Both the position numbers and the translations under genes were made by a program. From CAYMDJ01 sp964537525 (GTDB lineage: Archaea; Aenigmatarchaeota; Aenigmatarchaeia; QMZP01): 10,067 bases of DNA. Every line of letters begins with the position of its first letter. Within the stretch, counting starts at the first letter, position 1. This document shows positions 5,030-10,067 of the stretch, one piece after another. A model generated the notes under the pieces. The model was given only the letters and a program-made list of their open reading frames with translations. It ran no database searches and was not told the origin of the DNA. The stretch spans positions 1-10,067 of the forward strand of contig CAZIAB010000029.1 in NCBI GenBank assembly GCA_964537525.1, given 5' to 3'.

Positions 5030-6202
5030 CTAAAGGAAAGCGATGGTGAAGTTGAGTATCAGCATCAGGAGGAGGGCATAGGTGAGGTATTTCATAACTG
5101 CCTTGGATTGCTTTGGTATTATCTTGTCCAACGCAATCTTCCACATCTTGCCACCGTCCAGAGGACCGAGCGGCAGGAGGTTGAAGGCCCCCACGCCGAG
5201 GTTTATCAGGAATATGAAAAACAGCAGGCCGAAGAACGAGGGGCTGGTTCCTGCGAGGAAGTGTACGACAGGGGAATATGGCTGGTACTCGTCCCTGAGG
5301 GTGTAGTCCTGGTATATGGCCGCTATTCCAATGTAGCCTTTAGGCTGTCCGGTAGCGTTGGGCTCTGTCCCTGTGATGATATTATAGGAGGCTGTCCCCC
5401 CGCCGGGGAGCCTGGTGTAAACGGTTATTGGTTGGCCCGGGCCTATCGCGGTCAGGGAAACCGTGAGGTCTTCCGCTGTCTGTATGGTGTAGTTGTCTAT
5501 CCCAGTAACCACCCCGGTGAGGTTGACGTCCATTGCAGGGAATCCTTCGGTGTATCCCCGGAACCCGACCCCAGAAGGGACGAACGCCGCTGTTATCAGC
5601 GAGCTGAATATGAAGAGGGAGAAGAAGGCGAGGACGAAGTTCGCGAACGAGCCTGCGGCAAAGACCCTGAGCTGCTTCCATGCGCCCTGCTTCGCGAGCT
5701 GCTTCTCGTCAGGCTCAACGAAAGCGAGAGGAAGAATGATGAACGCGCCCCATCCGAGGGATTTTATCCTGACCTTCTCCCTGGCTGACATTATCCCGTG
5801 GAGCCCCTCGTGCACGAGTATCAGAAGACCTATGGTTATTATCCAGTACCAGAAGGGGACGCCAATCACCCCCGGAGCGGAGACAACGTTGACCGTGGGG
5901 CTGGGAAGAACGAAGGCCAGCCCCCCTGCGGCGCCTGAAACTATGCTGTCGAACGTCAGGATTAGCATCCAGTAGAGGATGTAGAATGACATGAAGAATC
6001 CCGTTGCTACCCCAATCATGCCGGTTGCCTTCCAGAACGCCGGGAACCTGGTGCCCAGCCATATGAGGAAGGACTTCCCGCGCTGCGTTTTCCTCAGGAG
6101 GAGGATTGACTCCCTCTTGACGTTCTTCCTGTCTATCCAGAATATCGCTGCCAGGATGCAGGCAAAGACCAGGACAGAAGCCGTGTAAAGGTCTATTTCC
6201 AT
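5030..6202 (-). CDS. Membrane-embedded M50 (site-2-protease type) zinc metalloprotease
   Basis: Site-2 proteases cut substrates inside the membrane, often to release regulators. This 390-residue protein has an N-terminal membrane helix (7-22), a hydrophobic hairpin (about 58-110), the zinc-binding HEGLH (131-135) inside a helix (WYWIITIGLLILVHEGLHGIM, split by the motif), and the conserved GWGAFIILPLAFVEPDE stretch (150-166). A lumenal beta-rich insertion (about 205-310: VGFRGYTEGFPAMDVNLTGVVTGIDNY...) resembles a PDZ domain. Near the end, NLLPLGPLDGGKM (341-353) supplies the third zinc ligand, the Asp of LDG. The start follows a box A (CTATTTAA, 6229-6236) by about 30 bases, so the mRNA has little or no leader. 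The family assignment is firm; the substrate is unknown. Confidence 0.95.
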   Translation of the reverse strand: MEIDLYTASVLVFACILAAIFWIDRKNVKRESILLLRKTQRGKSFLIWLGTRFPAFWKATGMIGVATGFFMSFYILYWMLILTFDSIVSGAAGGLAFVLPSPTVNVVSAPGVIGVPFWYWIITIGLLILVHEGLHGIMSAREKVRIKSLGWGAFIILPLAFVEPDEKQLAKQGAWKQLRVFAAGSFANFVLAFFSLFIFSSLITAAFVPSGVGFRGYTEGFPAMDVNLTGVVTGIDNYTIQTAEDLTVSLTAIGPGQPITVYTRLPGGGTASYNIITGTEPNATGQPKGYIGIAAIYQDYTLRDEYQPYSPVVHFLAGTSPSFFGLLFFIFLINLGVGAFNLLPLGPLDGGKMWKIALDKIIPKQSKAVMKYLTYALLLMLILNFTIAFL

Positions 6203-6291
6203 GATATAGATTTATTGGCAGCGTCACGTTAAATAGGTTTCCGGATTAGTAGGGTTTTAGCAGAAGCATTTGTAAATTTTGCGCATTGCTT

Positions 6292-6329
6292 ATCAGCTTG
6301 AATAAGGCCGTGGCCTATCGTAAGCTGAT
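6292..6329 (+). repeat. Stem-loop 1 of the TCRGCTT/AAGCYGA family
   Basis: ATCAGCTT (6292-6299) pairs perfectly with AAGCTGAT (6322-6329). Inside, ATaAGGC and GCCTAT form a second helix with one bulged A. The outer strands match those of stem-loops at 6534-6589 and 8930-9014. The strand of any transcript is not known. Confidence 0.6.
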
Positions 6330-6356
6330 TAAATAACTTTCAGAATGTTCAGGTTT

Positions 6357-6505
6357 TTGCAGAAGAACCCTTTTACTGCTAACCACTTCGCCAGGTAACC
6401 ATTAGAATGCCGCATTAATCCAACAGGGCAAATGCGGCTAACTAAATCTGGCAGTTAACCGTAACGAATCCTGCTTGATGACAAAAGGCTTCACCCAAAA
6501 ACGAA
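6357..6505 (+). ncRNA. Candidate structured RNA, block A copy 1
   Basis: A box A at 6329-6336 would place the start near 6357. GCAG-AAG...CTT..CTGC (6359-6379) is followed by GCCAG (6390-6394) pairing with CTGGC (6448-6452) around a perfect eight-pair hairpin, GCCGCATT/AATGCGGC (6409-6416/6431-6438). Then comes AGTTAACCGTAACGAAT (6453-6469). Block TCGCCAGGTAACCA (6388-6401) and the GTTAAC..ACGAAT block recur in the same order at 8775-8812. The real ends and transcription are unproven. Confidence 0.4.
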
Positions 6506-6533
6506 CAATTAAAAGGAATAGTTTGTTAGTTGC

Positions 6534-6589
6534 TTCTCAGCTTGCGACTGAGTGGACTTAACCAAGCGGTAGCGTCTGTAAGCCGAGAA
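6534..6589 (+). ncRNA. Stem-loop 2, candidate small RNA upstream of the histone gene
   Basis: TTCTCAGCTT (6534-6543) pairs with AAGCCGAGAA (6580-6589), nine of ten positions. The helix continues with GC/TG and GAC/GTC (6544-6548/6574-6579, one bulge). An inner TGG/CCA lies at 6553-6564. A TTAAAA box about 25 bases upstream and a T-rich stretch just after (CCTTTATTA) would fit a free-standing RNA of about 60 nt. It lacks C/D or ACA boxes and does not fold as a tRNA. Confidence 0.42.
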
Positions 6590-6599
6590 AACCTTTATT

Positions 6600-6668
6600 A
6601 ATTATATAATTATATAATTAGTTAAGTGATTTTCAGAGGCCACAGGGCCTTGTTTTTATCTGGAGGTG
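6600..6668 (+). promoter_or_regulatory. Histone gene promoter and leader
   Basis: The octamer ATTATATA occurs twice in tandem (6601-6616) as a double box A. The leader contains the hairpin AGGCC-ACAG-GGCCT (6637-6650) and a strong ribosome-binding site, GGAGGTG (6662-6668), six to seven bases before the ATG at 6674. Confidence 0.6.
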
Positions 6669-6673
6669 TATTA

Positions 6674-7111
6674 ATGGCAAAGGAAAAGGCCAAGAAGAAG
6701 GAAGAGCACGCAAAGACCCCTGAGCAGGCCGAGGACGAGGAGCAGGCCGAGTCATACCAGGAAGAGGTCACCGAAGAGGGCATCCGCCTGGCTTTCCCCG
6801 AAGCGGCTGTCGTGAGGGTCATGCGGAGGTATCTCGACAAGGAGAAGATGATAAAGAAGGAGACCAAGGTCATGATGAACAAGTGGCTCGAGAGCATGTG
6901 CGCGGCTGTCTCAAAGACCATGAACGAGTTCCCCTACGTGATGATGACCAAGTCGGAGTTCAAGGAGGGTACGAGGATATATGACCACCTGAAGAACTTT
7001 GACAGCGAGAAGCAGAGGATACTGGCGCATCTCGATGCCATGAAGAAGGACATAGAGAAGCTCGAGAGAGACTTAGGGAAGGCAGAGGAAGACGTAATAG
7101 AGATGTCCTGA
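6674..7111 (+). CDS. Histone-fold protein with acidic/basic N-tail and C-terminal coiled coil, 145 aa
   Basis: GGAGGTG before ATG 6674 sets the start. Residues 1-40 are a highly charged Lys/Glu tail. Residues 41-107 align in length and pattern with an archaeal histone: helix 1 FPEAAVVRVMRRYL (41-54), long helix 2 KKETKVMMNKWLESMCAAVSKTMNEF (61-86, split by charge), and helix 3 MTKSEFKEGTRIYDHL (91-106). From residue 107 a continuous helix follows with hydrophobics at 116, 120, 123, 127, 130 and 134, a clean heptad pattern. Canonical archaeal histones stop near 66-70 residues. The loop-2 Arg-Lys-Thr that contacts DNA in HMf-type histones is replaced here by Pro-Tyr-Val/Met, so DNA contact may differ. 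Histone-fold assignment is inferred from pattern; histones with coiled-coil extensions have been proposed from archaeal genome surveys. The stop abuts that of the convergent PHP gene. Confidence 0.75.
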   Translation: MAKEKAKKKEEHAKTPEQAEDEEQAESYQEEVTEEGIRLAFPEAAVVRVMRRYLDKEKMIKKETKVMMNKWLESMCAAVSKTMNEFPYVMMTKSEFKEGTRIYDHLKNFDSEKQRILAHLDAMKKDIEKLERDLGKAEEDVIEMS

Positions 7112-7933
7112 TTACATCCTGAGCGACTTCAGCTGGCCATACCTCCTGGTCATCCAGAGGCCGAAGTTGCCGAACCTTATCCAGCCGGGATGGTCTGACA
7201 TCACGAACCTTTTCAGGAGGTATCTCGATACAGAGGACCTCGGCCAGGAGTAGTTTCTTGATATGTATTCCAGGATGTCCGGGTACGAACGGAGCATCCT
7301 CTCCCTTGCCCAGGAGACCATGACGTCCATGGGCACGTAGGACCTTGTCCATCTCACGCGCCCTGCCCTTATCTCCCTGAGAGCGGAATCCAGGTCATCT
7401 GCCTTTACCCTGTTGATGCTCCTCCCGAGCATCTCCCTTGAGTGGGCGTCAGAGCCCACGACCATTGGCTTTCCTGAATTCCTTGCCTTCTTGTCGGCAA
7501 TCCCGTTGGATATCCGGTCTATGTTCAGGGAATTGAACACCTCCACTGCGTCAGCCTTTACGAAGCTGTCCCTTATGCCTTCACCCCTGAGGTCATAGGG
7601 GTGTGGAGCGACAGAGAAACCTCCCTGCTCCCTTATCCTGTCAGCGGTCTCCTCGACGGAAAGATTGTCGGGTATCTGCTCATTGAGATTCAGGCCTATC
7701 AGATGCCCTTCAGAGGTTTCTATCTCTATCCCCGGGATGACCAAAAGATTATTCCTCTTTCCTGCCTCCAGAGCCTCCCTCCACCCCTCCGATGTGGAGT
7801 GGTCTGTTATGGCGACTGCATCCAGCCTTAGCCTCTTGGCCTCCCTGACAAGTTCCGTGGGTGACATGAATGCCTCCACGGGTATCTTCTTCCCCCTCGA
7901 GTGGCGGGTGTGCGCGTGAAGCTCAATCTCCAT
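7112..7933 (-). CDS. PHP-domain metal-dependent phosphoesterase
   Basis: PHP proteins hydrolyse phosphoesters or nucleotides with a di- or trinuclear metal centre. I start it at ATG 7933 because the protein then opens MEIELHAHTRHSRGKK, as most PHP proteins do; a GTATTTAT/ATAAATAC box A lies about 28 bases upstream. In-frame ATGs at 7945 and 7972 are less likely. Metal ligands are in place: H6 and H8 (motif I), D44-H45 in AITDHS (motif II), E70 in IPGIEIET, H111 in APHPYD (motif III), E131 in VEVFN, and D162/H164 in GSDAHS (motif IV). Beyond about residue 195 a basic, aromatic C-terminal region (RARRV..SYVPMDVMVSWARERML..., YISRNYSWPRSSVSRYL) is not part of the core fold. Substrate cannot be told; it resembles the stand-alone PHP group (COG0613 type). 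Confidence 0.93.
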   Translation of the reverse strand: MEIELHAHTRHSRGKKIPVEAFMSPTELVREAKRLRLDAVAITDHSTSEGWREALEAGKRNNLLVIPGIEIETSEGHLIGLNLNEQIPDNLSVEETADRIREQGGFSVAPHPYDLRGEGIRDSFVKADAVEVFNSLNIDRISNGIADKKARNSGKPMVVGSDAHSREMLGRSINRVKADDLDSALREIRAGRVRWTRSYVPMDVMVSWARERMLRSYPDILEYISRNYSWPRSSVSRYLLKRFVMSDHPGWIRFGNFGLWMTRRYGQLKSLRM

Positions 7934-8003
7934 GATAACCAGCATCCCCTGATATAAGTATTTATTATTCACAAGCCCTATTATAACTATCCTGCACGAA
8001 AAC

Positions 8004-8011
8004 TTTTAAAT
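8004..8011 (+). promoter_or_regulatory. Box A of the cis-prenyltransferase gene
   Basis: TTTTAAAT is centred about 24 bases before the ATG at 8031, which predicts a leaderless transcript. Confidence 0.6.
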
Positions 8012-8030
8012 TAGGGATACAAACCTTTGC

Positions 8031-8750
8031 ATGGTGGTTGTTATAAAGGTTCCTCAAAGCCTTGGTATCATTCCGGACGGAAACCGCAGGTTTGCAAGGA
8101 GGCTTATGAAGGAGCCATGGAAGGGGCATGAGTGGGGAAGCGGGAAGTTCCAGGAGGTCTTTTCCTGGTGCAGGGAGCTCGGAATCCGCAACATGACATT
8201 CTACGTACTTTCAATCGAGAACCTGAATTCCAGGCCGAGGAATGAGCTGGACTTCCTGATGGGGATAGCCGGGAGGGAACTGGACTCTGTCATAGATGGA
8301 ACCAGCTTCGTCCACGAGCACAAGGTGAGGTTCAATTTCATAGGGAGGACAGACCTTCTTGATGCCGGTCTCCAGGAGAAGATAAGGAAGTCTGCTGATT
8401 TAACGAAAAAATATCATGATTACACCATAACGCTCGCCATTGCTTACGGTGGGAGGCAGGAACTTACAGACGCCGCGAGGAGGATTGGCCTCAAGGTCGC
8501 GTCGGGGAGCCTGAAGCCTGAGGAGATAAGCGAAGAGGTGATAAGGCAGAACCTCTGGACCAACGGCTCGGGAGACCCTGACCTGATAATAAGGACAGGC
8601 GGGGAGAAGCGTCTTTCAAACTTCCTCCTGTTCCAGGGCGCGTATTCAGAGCTGGCTTTCATTGATACGCTCTGGCCAGAGCTCTCGAAGGAAGAATTCT
8701 TCTCTGTCATAAGGGACTTCTCAGACAGGGACAGAAGGTTCGGCAAGTAA
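8031..8750 (+). CDS. uppS: cis-Prenyltransferase (undecaprenyl/polyprenyl diphosphate synthase family)
   Basis: The enzyme adds isopentenyl units in cis to a short allylic diphosphate; in archaea the product is the precursor of the dolichyl-type lipid carrier for glycan transfer. All five family regions are present in 239 residues, a normal length: I, IIPDGNRRFA (13-22, catalytic D16); II, WKGHEWGSGKF (30-40); III, TFYVLSIENLNSRPRNEL (56-73); IV, IAYGGRQELTDA (137-148); V, DPDLIIRTGGEKRLSNFLL (182-200) with the IPP-binding RTGG and RLSNFL, then FIDTLWPEL. The usual region III signature YAFSTENW is changed to FYVLSIENL, a form seen in archaeal members. It has its own promoter and is followed by a short T-run (8756-8761). 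Confidence 0.97.
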   Translation: MVVVIKVPQSLGIIPDGNRRFARRLMKEPWKGHEWGSGKFQEVFSWCRELGIRNMTFYVLSIENLNSRPRNELDFLMGIAGRELDSVIDGTSFVHEHKVRFNFIGRTDLLDAGLQEKIRKSADLTKKYHDYTITLAIAYGGRQELTDAARRIGLKVASGSLKPEEISEEVIRQNLWTNGSGDPDLIIRTGGEKRLSNFLLFQGAYSELAFIDTLWPELSKEEFFSVIRDFSDRDRRFGK

Positions 8751-8774
8751 CACACCCTTTTATTGGTAAGACCG

Positions 8775-8857
8775 TCGCCAGATAAGCACATGGCAAGTTA
8801 ACAGTGACGAATTTCTGTTATCGCAAAAAGCGCGTCCGGAAAAGAACCTTTTTTTGC
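8775..8857 (+). ncRNA. Candidate structured RNA, block A copy 2
   Basis: TCGCCAGATAAGCA (8775-8788) and AAGTTAACAGTGACGAAT (8795-8812) repeat the two conserved blocks of 6388-6469 in the same order, but the long internal hairpin of copy 1 is missing and GCCA/TGGC (8777-8780/8791-8794) closes a ten-base loop. The similarity continues into an A-rich stretch (CAAAAAGCGCGTCCGGAAAAGAAC against CAAAAGGCTTCACCC..., in part). GCAAAAAG (8823-8830) pairs with 8850-8857. Transcription is unproven. Confidence 0.38.
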
Positions 8858-8885
8858 ACTCTGACAAAAAGCGTTCGCGGAAAAG
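8824..8885 (+). repeat. Pair of 21-base direct repeats
   Basis: CAAAAAGCG-n5-GGAAAAG occurs at 8824-8844 and 8865-8885; the outer nine and seven bases are identical and only the middle five differ (CGTCC, TTCGC). The 41-base period is too short a series (two copies) for a CRISPR. Confidence 0.65.
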
Positions 8886-8929
8886 CGGGTGTAATTTCTG
8901 CTTGTTGCTTCCTCGTGCCCCGAGGGGTA

Positions 8930-9014
8930 TCGGCTTTTCGAACCCAGACCGCACCCAGAACCAATATGAACAAGCTTGGTTCGAATTCTGGGAACGGAAG
9001 CTCTCGTAAGCCGA
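8930..9014 (+). ncRNA. Stem-loop 3, largest member of the TCRGCTT/AAGCYGA family
   Basis: TCGGCTT (8930-8936) pairs with AAGCCGA (9008-9014). Inside is a long hairpin: CCG/CGG (8949-8951/8995-8997), CCCAG/CTGGG (8954-8958/8988-8992), and AACCAA/TTGGTT (8959-8964/8976-8981) with a six-base bulge and an 11-base loop. An alternative closing helix is GCTTCC/GGAAGC (8907-8912/8996-9001). The 3' flank GTAAGCCGAG is identical to that of stem-loop 2. Confidence 0.45.
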
Positions 9015-9044
9015 GGGGGAAAGTCTTAAAAAGTGTATGCATAT

Positions 9045-9078
9045 CTATTATACATTCATTGTTGGCTAGCTAGCCAAC
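9045..9078 (+). promoter_or_regulatory. Promoter with a perfect 18-bp palindrome at the start site
   Basis: CTATTATACA (9045-9054) is a box A whose expected start site, about 25 bases on, falls inside GTTGGCTAGCTAGCCAAC (9061-9078), a perfect palindrome. This is where an archaeal repressor would bind; it would also be a hairpin at the 5' end of the RNA. Confidence 0.45.
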
Positions 9079-9094
9079 CAATCATGTTCACGAA

Positions 9095-9208
9095 TAAACT
9101 GACCATTGACCAATCACGCAATGCCATGGAAGCCCGGCATTCACTGGAACCAAACCCTCACCGTAGCTAGAATGTGCTGATTATGAGGGTCTGGGAATGG
9201 TCAGTTTA
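9095..9208 (+). ncRNA. Three-way-junction RNA, probable mRNA leader element
   Basis: P1 is a perfect 13-pair helix, TAAACTGACCATT with AATGGTCAGTTTA (9095-9107/9196-9208). It encloses P2 AATGCC/GGCATT (9120-9125/9136-9141) and P3 ACCCTCA/TGAGGGT (9154-9160/9184-9190), with a possible AGC/GCT inside P3 (9165-9178). The fold is separate from the upstream family. It matches no riboswitch or ribozyme consensus I know. It sits about 85 bases before the membrane gene, between promoter and ribosome-binding site. Confidence 0.55.
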
Positions 9209-9220
9209 AGGTATAAGGTG

Positions 9221-9248
9221 GACTCACACTTATTGTCTTGTGTGGGTC
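9221..9248 (+). promoter_or_regulatory. Leader hairpin before the membrane-protein gene
   Basis: GACTCACAC (9221-9229) pairs with GTGTGGGTC (9240-9248), nine pairs with one T-G, around a ten-base loop. It lies between the three-way junction and the AAGGAGGT ribosome-binding site. TTTAAGG (9205-9211) could alternatively be a second box A starting RNA near this hairpin. Confidence 0.45.
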
Positions 9249-9293
9249 TTGCGAGTTCTTTTATGGATAAAACCTTTAGGAAGGAGGTAAGCA

Positions 9294-10043
9294 ATGAAGC
9301 GAAAGAAAAAAGATAAGAAGATAGGGCGGTTTGCCCTTGGCCTGCTCGAGTTTGTTGTCGTTCTGGCCTGTCTCGCCTATATATGCTCGATGATTTTCTG
9401 GATTAATCCGCCGCTTTCGGGGATTCTGGTTGTCGGGGCGATTCTCCTTTTCCTGGCATACACACTTGCCCGGGAGGGAATTAGAAACATAGTGGGCGAA
9501 AGGCCAGATAGTCCAGATGGGTCAGGCAACGGTGGCAGGAAGTGGTGGCCAATCAGGTTTTTCATATTCATTGGACCCATTCTCTATGGGGTTTCGGCCA
9601 CCATAATCCAATGGCCCTTTGTCAAGAAAAGGGCATGGCAAGAGGCCCCCAGGCACCAGGCCAGCAGCGGCGGTATAATATACCAACCAAATGGAGCCTT
9701 CCTTCCGGGAGGGCCCTCTAACCAACATATGGAAGGGAGAGGATATGAGAAAGGAAACAACATCAATAAAAGACGCAACCATGTGGTATCGCGGTGCTAT
9801 ACTGTTCTGTCTGCAGTGGTTCTTTTATGGACTGGCTATCTTCTTCACGGGTTTTGCCTATATGGCAGACCCATGGCTGGCTATTGTAACGGCTTGTTCT
9901 GTTTCGCTGTTTCTTGTGGTGGTGGGGATCTGTTTGAACAGGGCCTCCTTAGAGATAGTGGGAATGAAACCCACATGGTAATGGTGTATTGGGGGATTTC
10001 TTATCGTTCAGGAATCCCCTTTTTTCCTGTTGTGTCAAGTTAA
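9294..10043 (+). CDS. Small multi-pass membrane protein; 3' part of the frame doubtful
   Basis: AAGGAGGT seven bases before ATG 9294 is a strong ribosome-binding site. The protein opens with a basic stretch (KRKKKDKK), then two membrane helices (about 14-36 and 41-59) ending AREGIRNIVGERP, a hydrophilic Gly/Asp linker, and a third hydrophobic segment WWPIRFFIFIGPILYGVSATIIQWPF (about 84-109). The convincing coding part ends near 9720. Beyond that the frame overlaps a better gene (9745-9981) and runs through a terminator hairpin, and its composition becomes odd (Cys-, Gly-rich). In another frame a stop occurs at 9719-9721, just before the next ribosome-binding site, so a single-base frameshift around 9640-9720 may have lost the true stop. 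No family recognised. Confidence 0.5.
   Translation: MKRKKKDKKIGRFALGLLEFVVVLACLAYICSMIFWINPPLSGILVVGAILLFLAYTLAREGIRNIVGERPDSPDGSGNGGRKWWPIRFFIFIGPILYGVSATIIQWPFVKKRAWQEAPRHQASSGGIIYQPNGAFLPGGPSNQHMEGRGYEKGNNINKRRNHVVSRCYTVLSAVVLLWTGYLLHGFCLYGRPMAGYCNGLFCFAVSCGGGDLFEQGLLRDSGNETHMVMVYWGISYRSGIPFFPVVSS
9745..9981 (+). CDS. Two-helix membrane protein, 78 aa, related in pattern to the preceding gene
   Basis: GGGAGAGG two to nine bases before ATG 9745 is a ribosome-binding site. The 78 residues comprise a short polar N-terminus (MRKETTSIKDATMWYRG), two membrane helices (about 17-38 and 44-63) with an ADPW turn, and the end LNRASLEIVGMKPTW. The order helix, (D/P)P turn, helix, R...(I/L)-x-IVG-x-(K/R)P is the same as in residues about 14-70 of the upstream protein, so the two may be paralogues. 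A frame-shifted overlap with the longer upstream frame exists; the start site, compact hydrophobic pattern and a terminator ten bases after the stop favour this one. Function unknown. Confidence 0.6.
   Translation: MRKETTSIKDATMWYRGAILFCLQWFFYGLAIFFTGFAYMADPWLAIVTACSVSLFLVVVGICLNRASLEIVGMKPTW
9991..10025 (+). terminator. Hairpin plus U-tract terminator
   Basis: GGGGATTTC (9992-10000) pairs with GGAATCCCC (10011-10019), nine pairs with one T-G, around a ten-base loop, followed directly by TTTTTT (10020-10025). It closes the membrane-protein unit ten bases after the stop at 9981. Confidence 0.75.
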
Positions 10044-10067
10044 AGGGATTAGGAGTTGCCGAATAAA

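Larger units (their letters stand above)
6203..6673. other. 471-base gene-free region dense in inverted repeats
   Basis: No reading frame here looks coding on either strand. In order it holds: the minus-strand promoter of the M50 gene (6229-6236), stem-loop 1 (6292-6329), a plus-strand box A-like TTAAATAA (6329-6336), a GCAG/CTGC hairpin (6359-6379), a nested fold (6388-6469), a box A-like TTAAAA (6510-6515), stem-loop 2 (6534-6589), and the histone promoter and leader. GCAGAAG occurs twice (6260-6266 and 6359-6365), each after a T-run. Confidence 0.6.
8751..9293 (+). other. 543-base gene-free region with several RNA-like folds
   Basis: I see no convincing coding frame. In order: T-run after uppS; block A copy 2 (8775-8850); a 21-base direct repeat (8824-8844, 8865-8885); hairpin CCTCG/CGAGG (8911-8925); stem-loop 3 (8930-9014); a box A (9045-9054); an 18-bp palindrome (9061-9078); a three-way junction (9095-9208); a nine-pair hairpin (9221-9248); and a Shine-Dalgarno site (9282-9288 area) for the membrane gene. 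Confidence 0.6.

Noticed and set aside
4970..5788. Plus-strand 272-codon frame
   Set aside because: It is antisense to the M50 protease, which has full catalytic motifs; the composition is that of a shadow frame.
6544..6580. tRNA-like text (GACTTAACCAAGCGGTAGCGTC)-type D-arm, within 6544-6580
   Set aside because: No acceptor or T-arm partner can be found; the stretch is better explained as the interior of a long hairpin.
8833..8850. Resemblance of GTCCGGAAAAGAAC to SRP RNA helix 8 (GUCCGGAAGGAAGC)
   Set aside because: The conserved asymmetric loop and the flanking helix are absent, and the region is too short for 7S RNA.
8824..8885. CRISPR array
   Set aside because: Only two repeat units, with a variable centre and a 20-base gap, and no further copies or cas genes.
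8976..8992. T-arm-like GGTTCGAATTC suggesting a second intron-containing tRNA
   Set aside because: The flanking bases do not form a T-stem, and no anticodon arm or D-arm can be drawn in 8907-9001; CCCAG/CTGGG pairing explains it better.
9170..9200. Hammerhead-like CTGATTATGA ... GGGAA in the three-way junction
   Set aside because: The invariant CUGANGA and GAAA cores are not present.

Overview
The window is archaeal chromosome. It carries archaeal elongation factor 1-alpha, ribosomal protein S6e, an RPA-like OB-fold protein, a histone-fold protein and a cis-prenyltransferase. Most genes have a TTTAAATA- or TTTATAAA-type box A about 24-28 bases before the start codon, which implies leaderless mRNAs; a few have Shine-Dalgarno sequences (S6e, histone, the membrane genes at the right end). 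The gene density and many small proteins would fit a small-genome (DPANN-like) or early-branching euryarchaeal lineage, but the sequence alone does not fix the phylum.

Layout. 1-134: end of a ferritin/rubrerythrin-like protein. 171-332: 53-aa zinc-finger protein. 343-504: tRNA-Ser(GGA) interrupted in its T-loop by a 79-nt intron with a complete bulge-helix-bulge fold. 596-856: thioredoxin-fold protein without the CxxC motif. 906-2174 (minus): EF-1alpha with a hairpin plus U-tract terminator. 2443-3240 (minus): unrecognised 265-aa protein. 3305-3937 (minus): RPA-like OB-fold/winged-helix protein. 4088-4228: 46-aa zinc-finger protein. 4280-4900 (minus): S6e with a long charged tail. 5030-6202 (minus): M50 site-2-type protease. 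6203-6673: gene-free and rich in inverted repeats. 6674-7111: histone fold with a C-terminal coiled coil. 7112-7933 (minus): PHP phosphoesterase. 8031-8750: cis-prenyltransferase. 8751-9293: second gene-free structured region. 9294-10043: one or two small membrane proteins ending in a hairpin/U-tract terminator.

The core genes are housekeeping: translation (EF-1alpha, S6e, tRNA-Ser), single-stranded DNA binding, chromatin, regulated intramembrane proteolysis and polyprenyl lipid carrier synthesis. They are mostly separate transcription units, not one operon. The least explained material is in three places: the T-loop intron of the tRNA, the coiled-coil histone, and the two gene-free regions. 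Those two regions share sequence blocks and a recurring closing stem (TCRGCTT...GTAAGCYGA), so they look like members of one structured RNA or intergenic element family. The second region also contains a separate three-way-junction fold placed like a leader RNA, between a promoter with a perfect palindrome and a strong Shine-Dalgarno site.
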